Shown in pieces: positions 11,593 to 24,010 of a stretch of 64,000 nt of DNA. The stretch comes from Parus major (taxonomy: Eukaryota; Chordata; Aves; Passeriformes; Paridae), in assembly GCF_001522545.3 (NCBI RefSeq), contig NC_031779.1, positions 2,192,464 to 2,256,463 on the forward strand. Direction: 5' to 3'. The position numbers and the translations under genes are program-made. Under the pieces are notes generated by a model, which was given only the letters and a program-made list of their open reading frames with translations, was not told where the DNA came from and made no database searches. Positions within the stretch are counted from its first letter, which is position 1. The number at the start of each line of letters is the position of its first letter.

Positions 11593-11812
11593 TGCAACAA
11601 TGCACTGCAACAATGCACTGCAACAATGCACTGCAACAATGCACCGCTGCAGTGCACTGCAACAATGCACTGCAACAATGCACCGCAACAATGCACTGCA
11701 ACAATGCACCGCAACAATGCACCGCAACAATGCACCGCAACAATGCACCGCAACAATGCACTGCAACAATGCACTGCAACAATGCACTGCAACAATGCAC
11801 CGCTGCAATGCA
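11579..11812. repeat. 13-bp minisatellite, 18 tandem copies
   Basis: Eighteen head-to-tail 13-bp units, total 234 bp with no length variation between units. The commonest unit is ctgcaacaatgca, a second is ccgcaacaatgca, and three copies have the form ccgctgcagtgca or ccgctgcaatgca (at 11579, 11644 and 11800). The unit contains no stop codon in any frame on either strand, and 13 is not a multiple of 3, so each reading frame cycles through all phases and all six frames stay open. That explains the several repeat-containing open frames here. Confidence 0.97.
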
Positions 11813-14103
11813 CTCAACGATCCCAGCAAGGAGCGCTATTTCTGCCCGGGACTGGGAGCTGCGGAAGGCAGATGCCCTGGTTGAGGGAGGGTGAGGCTGC
11901 CTGCCTGGTTGCCTGCGAATGGAGACCTACAAACAGCTTCTCTGTGGTGTCACAACCTCATTCTCTGCGCAGGCAGGGAGAGAGCCCAATTTTGGAAGCC
12001 TCCTTCCCAGATCTCACACTCCAGAACCAGGAGAGATATTTTTATTTGGTCTTACAAGTAGGTCTTGAGACATCTCTAAGTGGGTGCTTCATAGTCTGTG
12101 TAGAAATAAAAGCCTCCCATGCACCACACAAAGCCCTTCACAGCAGCCAGCCCGTGGCTTTGCCCTGCTGCTGCCACCCTGTGCTCTCCTTTTGCTCCAT
12201 GTCCCTGGCCAGCTCTCCTGGGGGCACCTAGAGCAGGCTGACAGGAGTTCTGACCCCTGCCCAGCAAAATTTGATGCACAAGATGCTTCTAGACTTTATG
12301 TGGTGGGTCCCAGATGTCTTTTTAGTCACCTGTAATGTGTCAGTCTGTGTTGAACCAAAGAAGAAAAGTGTGTTTGATGATTTTTTTTCCTGAATATTTT
12401 AATTCTTCCATCCATAAAACCTGATTTTCCCATGGAAATTGTGTTTCCTGTTTGAAAACAGGTTGTTAACACGCCACTCAGCACTACAGAAGGCTGCTTT
12501 TCCAGGGGCTAATACTTTAAGATTGACTGATTTCAATATCTAGCACACTACATCCCCTGATTCAGCCTTTTCCCTGCATCATCAGGGCTTTTGTGCTTTT
12601 CCTTTCTCCGATGTGGATCCTCTGTTGCCTTGCAAGACCCAGGCTCCTGCTGCAGCCTGGCTCAGCTGAGCCGAGGAAGACCTCTCCACTCTGCCTGCCT
12701 GGCTATTTCCACGAAACCTCCAGGAAATTAATAACTTTGAGATTTTCAGCTGTCACTCACAAGCTGTTGAGTTTGCTGAGTCTGAGAGTAATTAGGGTAG
12801 ACAGACAACACGTGGAGCACGTGATGGCACAAGGCTTGTTTTCTTAAGGAAACCACGCCAACAAAAGAAAAAAAAAAAAGAAAAAATATCTAAAAATACT
12901 GCTTTTCAATTTTTTTTGCCTTGTTCTACCTGCAGATAGCTCTTGACTGGAAGTAAGGGAATGTTGGCTGCCTTAGGGTGGTGTCCAGCACTGGGTGCTG
13001 TGTGGGCAGGATGGGTGTTCTTGTCCCTGCAGTCCCTGGGGGACACGGGGCTGAGAACCCAGCGTGGTGACTTTGGTCCCTTTGAGATGACACCGGGTGT
13101 GAACGAAGGATGTGACACGAGCATCTCCTGCAGTGCTGTGCTACTTCAGGGCAAACCCATCAATTCAGAGTAGTCTTTTATAAATAAAGGCTATTTTAAT
13201 TAAAACCACACATTGTTAACAGTCTATTACATTGCACATTCTGCTGAAAAGCAGAGCATTCTTTGAAGTATCTGTTAAAATACCGAATAGTGAAGCCATT
13301 AAGGGATTTTGGCTGGTTGCTGAGGGTGCTACCTTCAGCCCTACGGTCTGTGTCCTGCTCCAGGCCACCTTGGTGGCACAGGAGGTCTCAGCTGAAGCAG
13401 CCAACATCGGGTTTGGATGTGATGCCTGATTGCTTTGTATGCCCCATCTTGCCCTTTGGAAGGGGGACATCAGGAGCAAAGGGCAGGCAGGGTTGTGCCA
13501 AGGGAGCTCCTGAGCCTCTTACTGTGTTGGGAGGAATGGAAGATGCTGCCTAAGGCTTGTAGTGGAGCCTCATGCTGCAGGCAGAAGCAGGCAGGAGGAG
13601 AAGGACGAAGGCTGCTGCTGAAGGCTGCAGTTCCTGGTGAAATCACTGCCCTCCAGGGTCCAGCTTTGTGTCTGGGACGCTCAGAGAAACCCAGACCCAC
13701 ACAGTTTCCTGCCCATGCCAGCTTTTATTCTCTTTACCCGCTCCTCTCTCTCGGTGCTGGCGGGCAGCCCAGTGCCAGGCTTTTTATGGTTTTCTTTTTG
13801 TCTTTTTCAATGAGAATAAATCTTTTATCTGTTGACTGTGAGACTGTGCTGCAAACAGAGTCATACAGATCTTGTGGTTTTTTTTATAGCCACCTCCATC
13901 TTCCAGGTTGATGGTTTGCAGCTTGGTCAGTGCCTGGAGTTGACACCACTGCTTTGGATGGAGATTAACCCCAGCTGCTCCATGCTGGAGACTGAGATGC
14001 AGGGATGGAGACCTGCCCTGCCACCCCCATGATGTACTGAGTGTAACAGGAAAGGGGAAGCATGTGGCTGGAAGGAGGCAGATACAGGGCAAGGAAAACC
14101 AGC
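11813..14103. other. unassigned sequence with AT-rich patches
   Basis: No gene is recognised. An A-rich tract lies at 12862-12898. An AT-rich patch at 12380-12560 includes a 16-bp near-perfect palindrome (cctgttt, 2-base spacer, aaacagg at 12447-12462). The stretch 12720-12850 contains taatta-type motifs and two cacgtg-related sites. Open frames here are short and overlap. Confidence 0.5.
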
Positions 14104-14330
14104 TCATTTTGCTTAATTATGACTGACTGTGACAGCCCGCATCTTTAGTTTGAAAAGTATCTGTGAGGTACGGGTTGCTTCTCTCAAACAGGATAATTAT
14201 GTTAATTAAAATGCTTTCTTTATGGCAGTTCTGATTAATAAAAACAGTTCCAGTGCTCTCTTTAAACACGCTAACCTTCTGTTGTGCAGGAAAACTGGCT
14301 TTTCTCAGCAATTTATGACTTTTAAAACAG
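14104..14330. promoter_or_regulatory. AT-rich island, possible conserved non-coding element
   Basis: A sharply bounded AT-rich block in GC-richer surroundings with several homeodomain-type cores (ttaatt at 14115, gttaattaaaat near 14201, attaataaa near 14233). Such islands often prove to be conserved enhancers near developmental genes in birds. No coding potential is evident. The inference is from composition and motifs only. Confidence 0.3.
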
Positions 14331-17300
14331 ATTAGAGTGGGACAGCCTGCTGCTTTCACACAGTAACGCTTCCTCCCCGGGGGGAGAGCAAGGCAGCCCA
14401 CCAGCACAGTGCCCTGCTCGCAGGGAACAGACGGAGCAGAGCACTCGGGCAGCGATGCCGGAGCAGGCAGCAACATGTGCCCGTGTGGGAGCTAGGGATG
14501 GGAGGCGTCAGAGAGCTCTGCGAGAGTGCCAGAGAATAAAAATACCACTTATTTCTCTAATTGCTGTTTATTTCCTCTGCAAAGTATTGCGATAATTAAC
14601 AAGCTCCCAATTAAGAAAAAATTGTGTGTAGAGGAAAAGCAGGTATGGGTGCCAAGAGAGCTGGGTTTGTGCCAGAGCGTGGTGAGGGGCAGTGGTGGTG
14701 GTGCCTCTTGCTGACCACACGGGATGGGGTCCTTTGGGGACTCCAGCACTCTGCAGGATGTGGTGATTTCCCACTTCCTCACCAGAGACCTTTCCCAAGA
14801 TGACAGTTGTGCTTCTGGAGGTTTGAAAGCTTGGGAATTCATGTGACCACTTGGTGTGGCTGCCTCGTGTTCCATCCTTTGCTGGTTTGCTGGTCCTTGA
14901 AGGGGTTTACTTCCTGTGGGTGGAGGTTCAAGGCCTCCGAGCACAGTCTGGTGTGGGTTTGGAGAGGGGCTGAGCATCCTCCACTCTCCTGAGAAGCAGT
15001 GGCAAAAACTGGGGGGGCTTGGTATAGAAATACAGGTATGCAGATAGCTCTGAAAATATAATCAACAGGCAGCCTGGTGTTCATAAGGAGGCACCTCTTG
15101 GTGTTCATAAGGAGGATGGGTTTGCCACACACACTTGTCTGCAAATGCCAGACCCCAGCCAGATGAATGATTCCACTGTGGCAAGGAGGCTTTGTGTCCT
15201 CCCCACCCTCCCTTTTCCTTTCATCACACCTTTCCCCTGGCTTGCTACCCCTGCTGGGCCAGATGCTGGAGCAACACATGAAACCATTCTTAGCTCCCAT
15301 TTCCCAGGCCCAGCAAGGGACTCTTACACAGGGCAGTGACTTACATTGGTCCCTTCCCTTCCTCTATGCCCAGGAAGGGACCAGCACCTCCAGCAGCCCC
15401 TCCTCAGGTTCACGGTGTGCTGCTGAGCACTATGCTTTGGCAGGTGTTTTGGGAAGGGTGACACCATCCTTCTGCCCTGCAGGTAGCTGGCCAGAGGAGT
15501 TTGGGTCTGTTCTGCTCTGCTCCTCCAGGAGAGGAGGAAAGTGAGTGCTTGTCCCTGACTCTGTGTAATGCTGCATGTGACCAACAGCCCTTGCCTAAAG
15601 CATTAGTTTGCCATTGAGCTGTGACTCCTGATGTAGAGCTGGTTGACTTCATTGGGTTTGCTTGACCTGGTGAACAGTTGGCAGGCAGCCCCAGTTCCCC
15701 GCTCTTGCCACGTTTGAAGTATTTTGGGAAGGATTGGTGTGGAGAAGGGGAGTAAAAACCCCGATAGGCTTTAGCATATTGAGTGTAGGCCAGGGGAGGG
15801 TGGTGAGGGGCTGTGGGGTGGTTTCTGCACACATCCAGGGAGGCAGTTTTGCCCTTTGGTGTGTTTGCAACCCACAGTTCTTGGTGAGCAGTGCAGCCAT
15901 TCGGGGAAGCTATCCAGAGCTTCCCTGCAGGTTATCCCCCCAACTTGGGGGGCTGCAGCCACCCCAGCATGGCTCCAGCCCCCTGGCACAGCCCTTTCCT
16001 TGCCCTGCAGGCTCGGCTGGGGCTGGCTCTGCTCCACTCCTCTCCTCGCTGCCCCGTTTACCTCTGCTATATTTACATGTCTATTTTATGATTTCAATTT
16101 TTAATGCTTCTGCTCTTTGAAGATGCTTAATGCTTTGGAGTGGAACATTTTCTTCTGAGTCCTGAGTGCCAACTGAGGACAGACCAATAAATCAACTAAT
16201 AACTGGAACCTCATTTTCTGCTCCCATGGCTGTGAGTTAACCCTCCTTGTGCCTCCAGGGCTCTCCTGGTGTTTTCCATCTCCCTGGGCAGGAGAGTTGC
16301 CTATGCCAGCTATGAACATCCTCTTGCTGGGCAATGTCAGGCCTTTGGGATTCCCACGCTGGGCTGTATTTTAAGTGGTGGTTTCTGGTTTTATCTTAAG
16401 TCATGGTTTGTAGCTGCCACCTTCTTTCCCCTTTCTGTCACCACTGATCCCAACACCTCACTGGGTCAGCAGAGCTGGAGATGAGGAAGGCAGCTGGTAG
16501 AAAATGGGTAGCATGGTGGGTGGGTCTGGCAAGTCACGCAATGAGACCCAGGCTGCTCCAAAGCTCCTCATGATGGGACAGCCAAGTGCCTTCTTTGTGA
16601 GGCCACAAAATCCAGGACCTCCAACTGTGCTCTGCAGGGATGACATCCAGAGAAAGCCACTTCCTTGCTGCTTGCACAGGGAACTCTGGCTCTGCTGACA
16701 ACTTGTGGCAGAACTGGAGGAACACCTCAGGAAGGCATCCCATCTCCCTTTCACTGGCAGCTGGAGCTGATGAATCCCCAGCGCAGGAGAACGTGCTCTG
16801 CACTATGAGTCTAACAGAAAGTGGCAGATCTTAGGTAAATCTTCTTTCCAGCTATTCAGCCTAGCCCCCAAGGGCTGAGGACTTTCCACACTGCTGCCCT
16901 CATTAATCCGACTCTATTTCCTGTTCTCATTCATCTCAATAACATCTAACTGTTTAAAGAAGCACCTGCTTTTACCTGATCCTGCAGCGAGGTCTGCAGG
17001 ACGCTTGCAGGGCATCTGTGTTTCCCCTTGCATGTCTACACCTGCAGACTTGGATTCAGGTGCTAGCCCTGCTCTCAAGATACCTTCCCTGGGACAGGCT
17101 GCTGGCCTTACCTTGCTCTAGTACTTCACTGCCTGTTGAATTATGAAAGCGCTGCTTGTATCACCTGGCAGATGGCCACAGAGCTGCCTCAGCTGCTCTT
17201 TAACTTCTGACTTCAAGGTGTTGCATGCATTAGCCTCATCTGCTCTGCATCTGGAGCCAGCTGTGCCCACAGGCTGTGCTAATGTGGGGTGCCCAGGGCC

Positions 17301-20023
17301 CTGGGGAAGCCCTGGCCTTGCAGAAAGCAGCCATCCCTAGGCTCTGCTCCCCTCAGGGGGCTGTGGTACAGTACTGCTGTACAGTGGGCAGGGGTGCAGG
17401 CAGAACGGGCAGGAGGGTCCCCTGGGCCAGCAGCACATGGGGCTGGACACACCAGTGTCCTGTGCTGAGCCCTGACAGCAGGAGGGCTTGGCATCCCCAT
17501 GTCCTGGTCCCTGACCAGAGGTGCTGGAGGCCCTCTGGTCTCTCCACGCCCTGGCACCAGCTGGGTGCCCTTGGCACTGCTGATCCAGAGTGGAAGTAGG
17601 CTTCACAGAACTCCATGGCTGTCTAATGAAGTGCTGGACCTTCCTTAAATGCTCTGTGAGCCAGGCACATCTCCTGGTACGTTTCCTCTACCACAAAATC
17701 ACAAGGCTGCATAGCAGGAAACCAAGGCCATGCTATTCCCATCTTTGTTTTTTGTCCCTGTGATGCTGTGGGTTTGCTTCTGGGGGCTGGGGCTGCACTG
17801 CAGGTGCCCAGCAACAACCAGGAGTGGGCTCAGCCACGGTTTGATTCCCTCTTTTGTGGTCAGAAGTGATTTGTCCCTAGGGAGCTCTCACAATCCTTGC
17901 CTTGGCACAGCCTGGTCTCCAGCCAGGAGGTTTGGACTTCTCCCCAAGCCAGGACATGGTTTTGGCAAGCCAAAGTGCCCAGGGCTGGTTGGCAGACCTG
18001 CTCTGGTACACAGCTGATGGCTCAGGCTGCCCAGTGCCATCTCCTTTGTTCCCAGTGAGTGCTGGGAAAGGGTGGGGAAGGGAACAGAGCCCTTCTTCCA
18101 GCCTGTACTCGGTTGCTCTCTGATGGCCTACCTTGTGTTTATCCATAATTACATTGTGGTGACACAGCTATGGTTTCCAAACCCATACACAAATGCTTAA
18201 TAACCCATGGGAATGCTTTCCCATTTGTTAAGGGGCACAGGCTGGGTCCATTTGCCCTGATCCTGTGCAAGCCAAGCATGGGACGGCATCACAAGGCTGG
18301 TCCCCTCTCTGCTGGGGACCTGCCCTGGAGTGATGCCACCTCTGTCCCCTGCATCATCCATCAGATACTCTGGAAATGGAGGCAGAGGGTATCAGGGGTA
18401 AAATTTTCCATTGGAAAATGTATTTTTTTATCAAACTACATAACCAGAATCTGCATGTAGCCATGGAGCCAACATTCAGGTGGGAGAATACTGAAGCAAA
18501 TCATTCTGGCTTCTGTCTGTTGACAGTGTCCAGGAAATTCAAATGTGTCTCTTTGATTTGATGTGTTTTGACTTTTATGTTTTAATTTAATATCCAGGTT
18601 GTATTTAACATTTTATTATGGTTCGTGCTTGAGAAATTAAATACTTTTTCCCTTACTGCAGCAAAATTCCTGAATATTTCCCAGTGAAATGCCAGAGCTT
18701 GGGTTTTTCCTGAGTCCTGTCCTGCAGGTGATTTTGATTCCCTGAGTTCAGTGCAAAACAAAACTCATTCAGGAACTTTGCACGAACCAGATATTGGTTT
18801 GTTTTAGGCAGTTTCTGAAAATTCATGGCTATTTGTTTACTTGTGCCTTGGAAATACCCTGGAGCAGGTTTGAAGATCTGGGGAAGCAGCACGTGTCCTT
18901 GTCTGGCATTTGGAGGTGCTGCTGAGGCAATGCAGAGGTAGATTTATTTATGGCTTTGACCAGACCACCAAGGGATGGTGATGTCTGGGGAGCACCATGT
19001 CCTGTGCTGTTGTGGGTCTGTTGCTGGGGATGGCGCTGGGAGGTGGCACATCCCTCTGGTGGGTCCATCCCTCTCCCCTGCTGTGTGGCAGATGGACCAC
19101 TCTGCTCTTGCTGAGACCAGAACAGCGTGGGAATGCCACAGATTAAAGCCTCCTTTGCACCCCCAGTGACCCCCCTGAGGGAAGTGGAGCTGTAGGCAGA
19201 GCTCAAGGAGACCAGAAAAGCTGCTGCGGCCAATGCCTGTTGGCTGTTTCCATGCACATGAGCACGTGCACAGGTGTTTGTGCATGCATGTGGGGATAAA
19301 ACAACTTTCCAGGCAGTTCTTTTAACAACCAAATGACAGCTTGTTTGCTGCTAGGATTGCAGGCCTGCCTGGCAGAGGCTCCACACTAGAACTTTGGAAG
19401 CTGCCGCCAGCGAATAGCCAAACACATTTGTACAGGATCAGTCGACAGCGTGTTCCAGCCTCCAGCTCTGGCAGGGGGGAAAAACTGATATCTCCCTGAT
19501 ATATGTGTTTCAGCACCAATTATCCAAGCCTCATTTGCTCTAAACTCACAAGACCATGTCCCATGACATCTATTAATTGCATTAAAGATCTCTCATTATC
19601 CTAAATCTCCAGGATGCCGGGCTGGAGTGGCTCATGCCCAGGTTTTCTGGGGGGCACACATGTGTGGGCACATGGGATGTAGGATGCATCTCATTCAAGG
19701 CAGGCAGGGCAGGCACAGCCACCGCTGGCAGCACTGGCACGTTCCTCTCAAGTTTCTGTTCCCAGTTATTCACAGCTGGGTTGTGGCTGATCCCTGGGGC
19801 TGGATGTGACACTTGGCTGGGAGCAGCCTGGCAGAGCTTTCCTGTGGTCCCTGAGGTGTCGGTTCTGTGAGGGAGCCATGCTGCCAGCACACCACACCAC
19901 ACGCCACCAAGCACGAGCCCAATGCCCCTTCTTTGCCAAATACTTATTGTTCCTGCTTTGAACTTCTGCAGAGTGAGGTTTGCCAAGGCTCCAACATGAA
20001 TCATTAATTAATTCCTGGAGGGC
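14331..20023. other. unassigned single-copy sequence
   Basis: No gene or transposon is recognised. Notable small features are a 24-bp-spaced direct duplication at 15075-15115, AT-rich patches at 14530-14620, 16050-16210 and 18540-18660, and a short hairpin gtacag/ctgtac near 17367-17383. Open frames up to 167 codons exist on both strands but show no domain. Confidence 0.5.
15075..15115. repeat. short direct duplication
   Basis: The 17-base motif tggtgttcataaggagg occurs twice, at 15075-15091 and 15099-15115, a period of 24 bp. It probably reflects a small recent tandem duplication by replication slippage. Confidence 0.85.
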
Positions 20024-20110
20024 TCTTTTTTTCTTTTTTCTTTTTTTTTTTTTAATGTTGTTTGTTTTGAGTGTTTTTGGTTTTGTTTTTTTGGTGTGTG
20101 TTGTTTTGCT
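20024..20110. repeat. T-rich low-complexity tract with TTTTG units
   Basis: About 87 bases dominated by T runs broken by C and then by G (ttttg-type units). It could be the oligo(A) tail of an old retroposed sequence read from the other strand, but no element body was identified. Confidence 0.85.
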
Positions 20111-22799
20111 TTCATAATTGAAAACGGGGGAGAGGAAGGCAGTGTAGGTGCAGGATAGCAGAGCTGCAGTCACAATCAATTCATCATTCATGGTCAGGAG
20201 GGTGCTGTGGGTGCCCTGCCCTTGCTCCTTGGGCTGGGCTGTAGTTGCTGCTGGGGCTTTGGGCACCCAGATTCCTGCCCTTCAGCTTCAGCTCTCAAAG
20301 AGCCTGCCAGGCTCTGTGTGAGCAAACATACCCTCCTTTGGATGTGAGCATCCCTCTCCCCTTGTCACCCTCCTCCTTCATCCTGTGTCATGGTTGGGTC
20401 TCCTCTGGTATTCACACTTCTGGGGGTGTCCTTTGCCAAGAGCCGTGTTGGATGCAGGGACCCTGAAGTTCATTATGGAATTGCATTGATTCCTTTGGAA
20501 ACGTCATTCCTTGATGAGGGCACTGGAGGGGCTGGTGGAGACAGAAGGCTCAGCAGGGCACCAAAGAAAGGAAAGGAAAAGGACAGAAAAGTCTCATTAA
20601 AAGAGAAAAATACGTTTTTATTTAACAGGGCAGCCTCAGGATTGTGGAGGAGGGCAGTAAGGTCTGCTTAGAGGCTGACAACCCAACTTCTTGTACACTG
20701 TGTACTCCAGTCCCCGACCATCCCAGTTTATTCCAGTGCATTGCTCAACTGGGGAGCACCAATTGGGTCGGTCTCATGGTGCTGAAGGGAGGGATAGGCC
20801 TGATCCCAGAGCTCAGGGAACACAGCAGGAATGGGCAGCATTTGCAATAATGCCCAGACCCTCAAGCCTGCATGAGCTCTTGCCATTTCCACCCTCTTTC
20901 TGGTGTAATAACTTGTTCCTTATTGACATTTTTATTCTGAACACAGGGAAAATGCCAGAATGGTAATTGCTGTACATGTAAAGCAAGGCACCGTGCCATA
21001 TCCTCCAGATCATTTCCTTCCCCCTTCCCCCAGCTTGTAAGGCCTAGGTGGAAGTGAGCAGTGACTTGGCTGGAGCGGGGGATACAGGGACCCACATGTG
21101 CCATGGAGCTGCCACCAGGTGGGTGGGGATGAAGGCACTGTCCCCTCCTCCACAGTGACTCACAGGGCTGGGAATAACACCAGGTCTAATTGCTCTGCTA
21201 ACAGCTAGACCGCTGCCTCCAGGACCACTTACATCTGCAGGTACCTTGTGGTTTCTAATACCATAAGAAATACTCCTTGATCTCATGTTTACCAGCATGC
21301 AATTGCAACCCCTTGATGTCTGCATAACAGCTTTCCATCTCCTGGTTCCCCACAAACAGTGGCAGAGCTATGACAATCAGGAAGGAGGCAAACAAGAAGC
21401 AAAAACCCACTGGGATCCAGGGAAAACGCTGTGTCCTGCAGGATGTAAATCGAAAACAGAAATGCTCTTCCCTCCCTCCACCCCAAAAGCTTTTGATAAA
21501 AAGATAATGTATAAAATGTAGAATTTTGCAAAGCCATGGTAGCCGAGTTTTTTCATGCAATAAGCCAGAAAATGTTTACTGCATGAGCAGAGCAGAAACT
21601 GTAATGTTGTAAAATGAGAGTGCTGGGGAGCCATCTGCTTATTGACTGAAGTCTGGAGCACGGGCTTTCTGCTACCATGTCTTGCAGGGCTGGGTGTGCA
21701 CATGTGTGCCAGGGATGCACAATGAATGTGTGCTGCCAGTGTGTGTGTCCTTATGCCCAGGGGCTGCTCGTTCAGGCTTGGAGAGACCTTGGGGTGTTGT
21801 TGGCTTACACCAGGATGAATGGTGGCTGGAGATGGCAGGCTCTGGGGGTGCAGCAGGAGGATCTGGTTCTCAGAGCACATAGAAAAGCAAATGTGGGGCA
21901 AACAAGCAGCCCCATGAGCTCAGGGGCTCTCAGGATGGCTTTGGAGGGGGATTTCGCTGCCATAGCACCAAGGAACACATCAGAGGGCTCAGCACAGTCC
22001 TGCCATAGATCTGTATCTGATGAGAGCTGGGTGCATCCCAGGTTCCTCCCACCAAGGCCTCTGGGCCACACCAGCACGTGGCTGCCTGTAGTTAAGTGGG
22101 GGATTATGCATGTCTGAACAGCTGGCATTGAACTCCTAAACTTTGGAAATCAAACTGTGCCCTGCAGAACGGCTGCCCTGCCGCCACCGAGCTCAGGGGG
22201 ATTTGTGGCTGCCTGTAAAAGAGCCAAATCTGTATTTTCTTCCCCTACTGAAGGTTGTGCCACGATGCCCTCAGCATCTGGCTAATCCAGCTGGTGCCCT
22301 TCACCCACATGCACACCTGCCCATCTCCAGTGCCCACCGAGGACACACTGGCTCCTCCCTGGTACCCCAGCTCACACAGGGCAGCAGCAGGGACCTCCAG
22401 ACACTTGTGAGTGCCACAGCCTGGCTGGGAGACTCTGCAAGTCTCCAATGCTGTGAATTTGGTCTGTAGCATTGTTTTGATGACAGGAGTGGTGAAATAA
22501 CACCCAGGGGATAGAAGGGATACCAAAATTATGATACTGCCCTTTGGAATTATTTCACGGTCAATGTAGCTTTCCTGTCCTCACGGTGATATTTTACCCA
22601 GCCATTGCTCAGAGGATCCCTGTCTTATATTAATCCATTTCAGTTGATGCACGGAATGAAATGCTATATTCCCCCCAGCCCTCCTGCTGTCCGTTTTGTT
22701 TCCAAGCAGCAGCTAGGGCCGTGGTGCTTGCCTGCTGCTGGGAATTCTGATGGGCTGTGGCAGAGCAGGGCTGGGGGATTCATTCATCCGCCTGCTCTC
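20111..22799. other. unassigned single-copy sequence
   Basis: GC-moderate sequence with no recognised gene, RNA or repeat. A minus-strand frame of 174 codons at 21377-21901 is the longest nearby but is low in conserved-looking motifs and overlaps other open frames in both directions. Confidence 0.5.
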
Positions 22800-22960
22800 T
22801 CACAAGCTGCTCGTGTATTATTGATAACCCAGGGCTGAGTGATTATTACATATATAAATTTATTTTAATTTCTTATGATTGCTGCTGTGATTAAAGGATG
22901 TGCCAGGTTGTTCGTAGCCTGATAGCGATTAGGCACTACAAGCCATGGCACAGATAATGT
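22800..22960. promoter_or_regulatory. AT-rich island, possible conserved non-coding element
   Basis: A well-defined AT-rich block, gtattattgataac followed by attacatatataaattt and gattaaagg, between GC-richer flanks. It keeps a few CpGs (cgtagcctgatagcgatt), which in a CpG-poor region hints at constraint. The call is by composition only. Confidence 0.3.
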
Positions 22961-23270
22961 TCAGGGCCTGGCTCAGTGAGGCTGATAGATGAGACAGGAC
23001 TGGTTTTCCCACACAGGGCTTTGTCCCAGACCTGCAGAGGGATTTCAGTGCCTACAGTTCCTCGGTTTCAGTTCTGGTGTGTCTGAGTGCTGGTGTTGAG
23101 CTCAACACAGGGATGTCCCCATGCCCTGGGATTGTCTGCTCCAAGCCAGACAGGAGCAATTGGCTTTTCCTGGGCATCCAGAAACAAAACCAAACTTTAC
23201 TGTTGCTTATTTCTCCCATTTTTCATGGAATGAGGAACTTTGGGCTGGAATTATAAAGGTATTATATAAC
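22961..23270. other. unassigned short stretch
   Basis: Ordinary GC-moderate sequence leading into a CR1 fragment; nothing is recognised. Confidence 0.5.
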
Positions 23271-23320
23271 ATCACAGAGTATCCTGAGTTGGAAAGGACC
23301 TCCAGGTATTGAGTCCAGTG
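23271..23320 (-). mobile_element. CR1 LINE 3'-end fragment, very short
   Basis: The plus strand reads atcacagagt, then gttggaaaggacctcc and gagtcca. This is the reverse complement of the avian CR1 3' end, reduced to about 50 bases. It is a dead scrap, useful only for placing the genome among birds or related reptiles. Confidence 0.7.
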
Positions 23321-23534
23321 ATTTTAGGTACTTAGGCAGTTAAAGATGGAGAGAAAAGCTGAGGAAGATGAGGTGGCTATGCCCTCCTCACTTGCCCCAT
23401 AGACACTGACCTGCATTTTAAATGTCTCAATATCTGGCCATTAGGACCAAGTAAAGCTAATTATGTGAGTAATTCTGTTGACTTAGTTATTCCTGTAAAC
23501 ATTGACAGAATCAGCTCTCCTGTTCCTCAAGAGA

Positions 23535-24010
23535 AAACACTTCCCAGCAGAAAATACAAACAAATTGCTCTTCATATCATAGCATTTTAAAATAAAAATA
23601 TCAATAAGGAGCTAAGTCAAAACTGCATTTTAGATTCAACAGATTATTCAGCAGAAAACATGAAAACAATGAAGCTCCTCTGACGATGGTAATCAGCACA
23701 CATAAAAGTATTGCTTTTTCAGATCACAAAATCTCAATACCCAAGATCAGTAGAAAACTAAGTAGAAAATGCTTTTTATAGGATTCAAATTCCAATTAAA
23801 TTAGAGCAGATTATTCAACAAGAAAGCCTACAAAATGAAGTCTCCGTTTATGTATTGGAAAGCAAAATGCAAATATGTTGCTTTCCGGCTCACAGGGTTT
23901 CAAACCAAAAGACAAACTTACTTTAAGTAAAAATTATTTCATTCAAATTCTGGGGGAATCGACTCAAGTAACTGATCCTCAACTGAATTATTCAGCTTTT
24001 TTACCAACAG
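23535..24010. repeat. three diverged tandem units of about 150-167 bp
   Basis: The same series of short motifs recurs three times in the same order. Cagcagaaaa-type starts lie at 23545, 23649 and 23816. Ttgct(t/c)t lies at 23565, 23711 and 23879. (C/t)taagt followed by an A run lies at 23612, 23758 and 23923. (G/c)attcaaa lies at 23633, 23782 and 23940. Attattca lies at 23643, 23810 and 23986. Spacing between unit 1 and 2 motifs is 146-149 for the middle of the unit, and between 2 and 3 it is 158-168. Unit 1 lacks about 42 bases between the first two motifs. The copies are heavily diverged, so the duplication is old. No protein is encoded. Confidence 0.6.

Noticed and set aside
11300..12231. 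Open frames of 106-231 codons on both strands over the minisatellite
   Set aside because: They are a by-product of a 13-bp unit with no stop codon in any frame; no protein family or splice structure supports translation.
17367..17383. Small perfect hairpin gtacag/ctgtac
   Set aside because: Six base pairs with a five-base loop is expected by chance in a window of this size; no precursor-length stem surrounds it for a microRNA.
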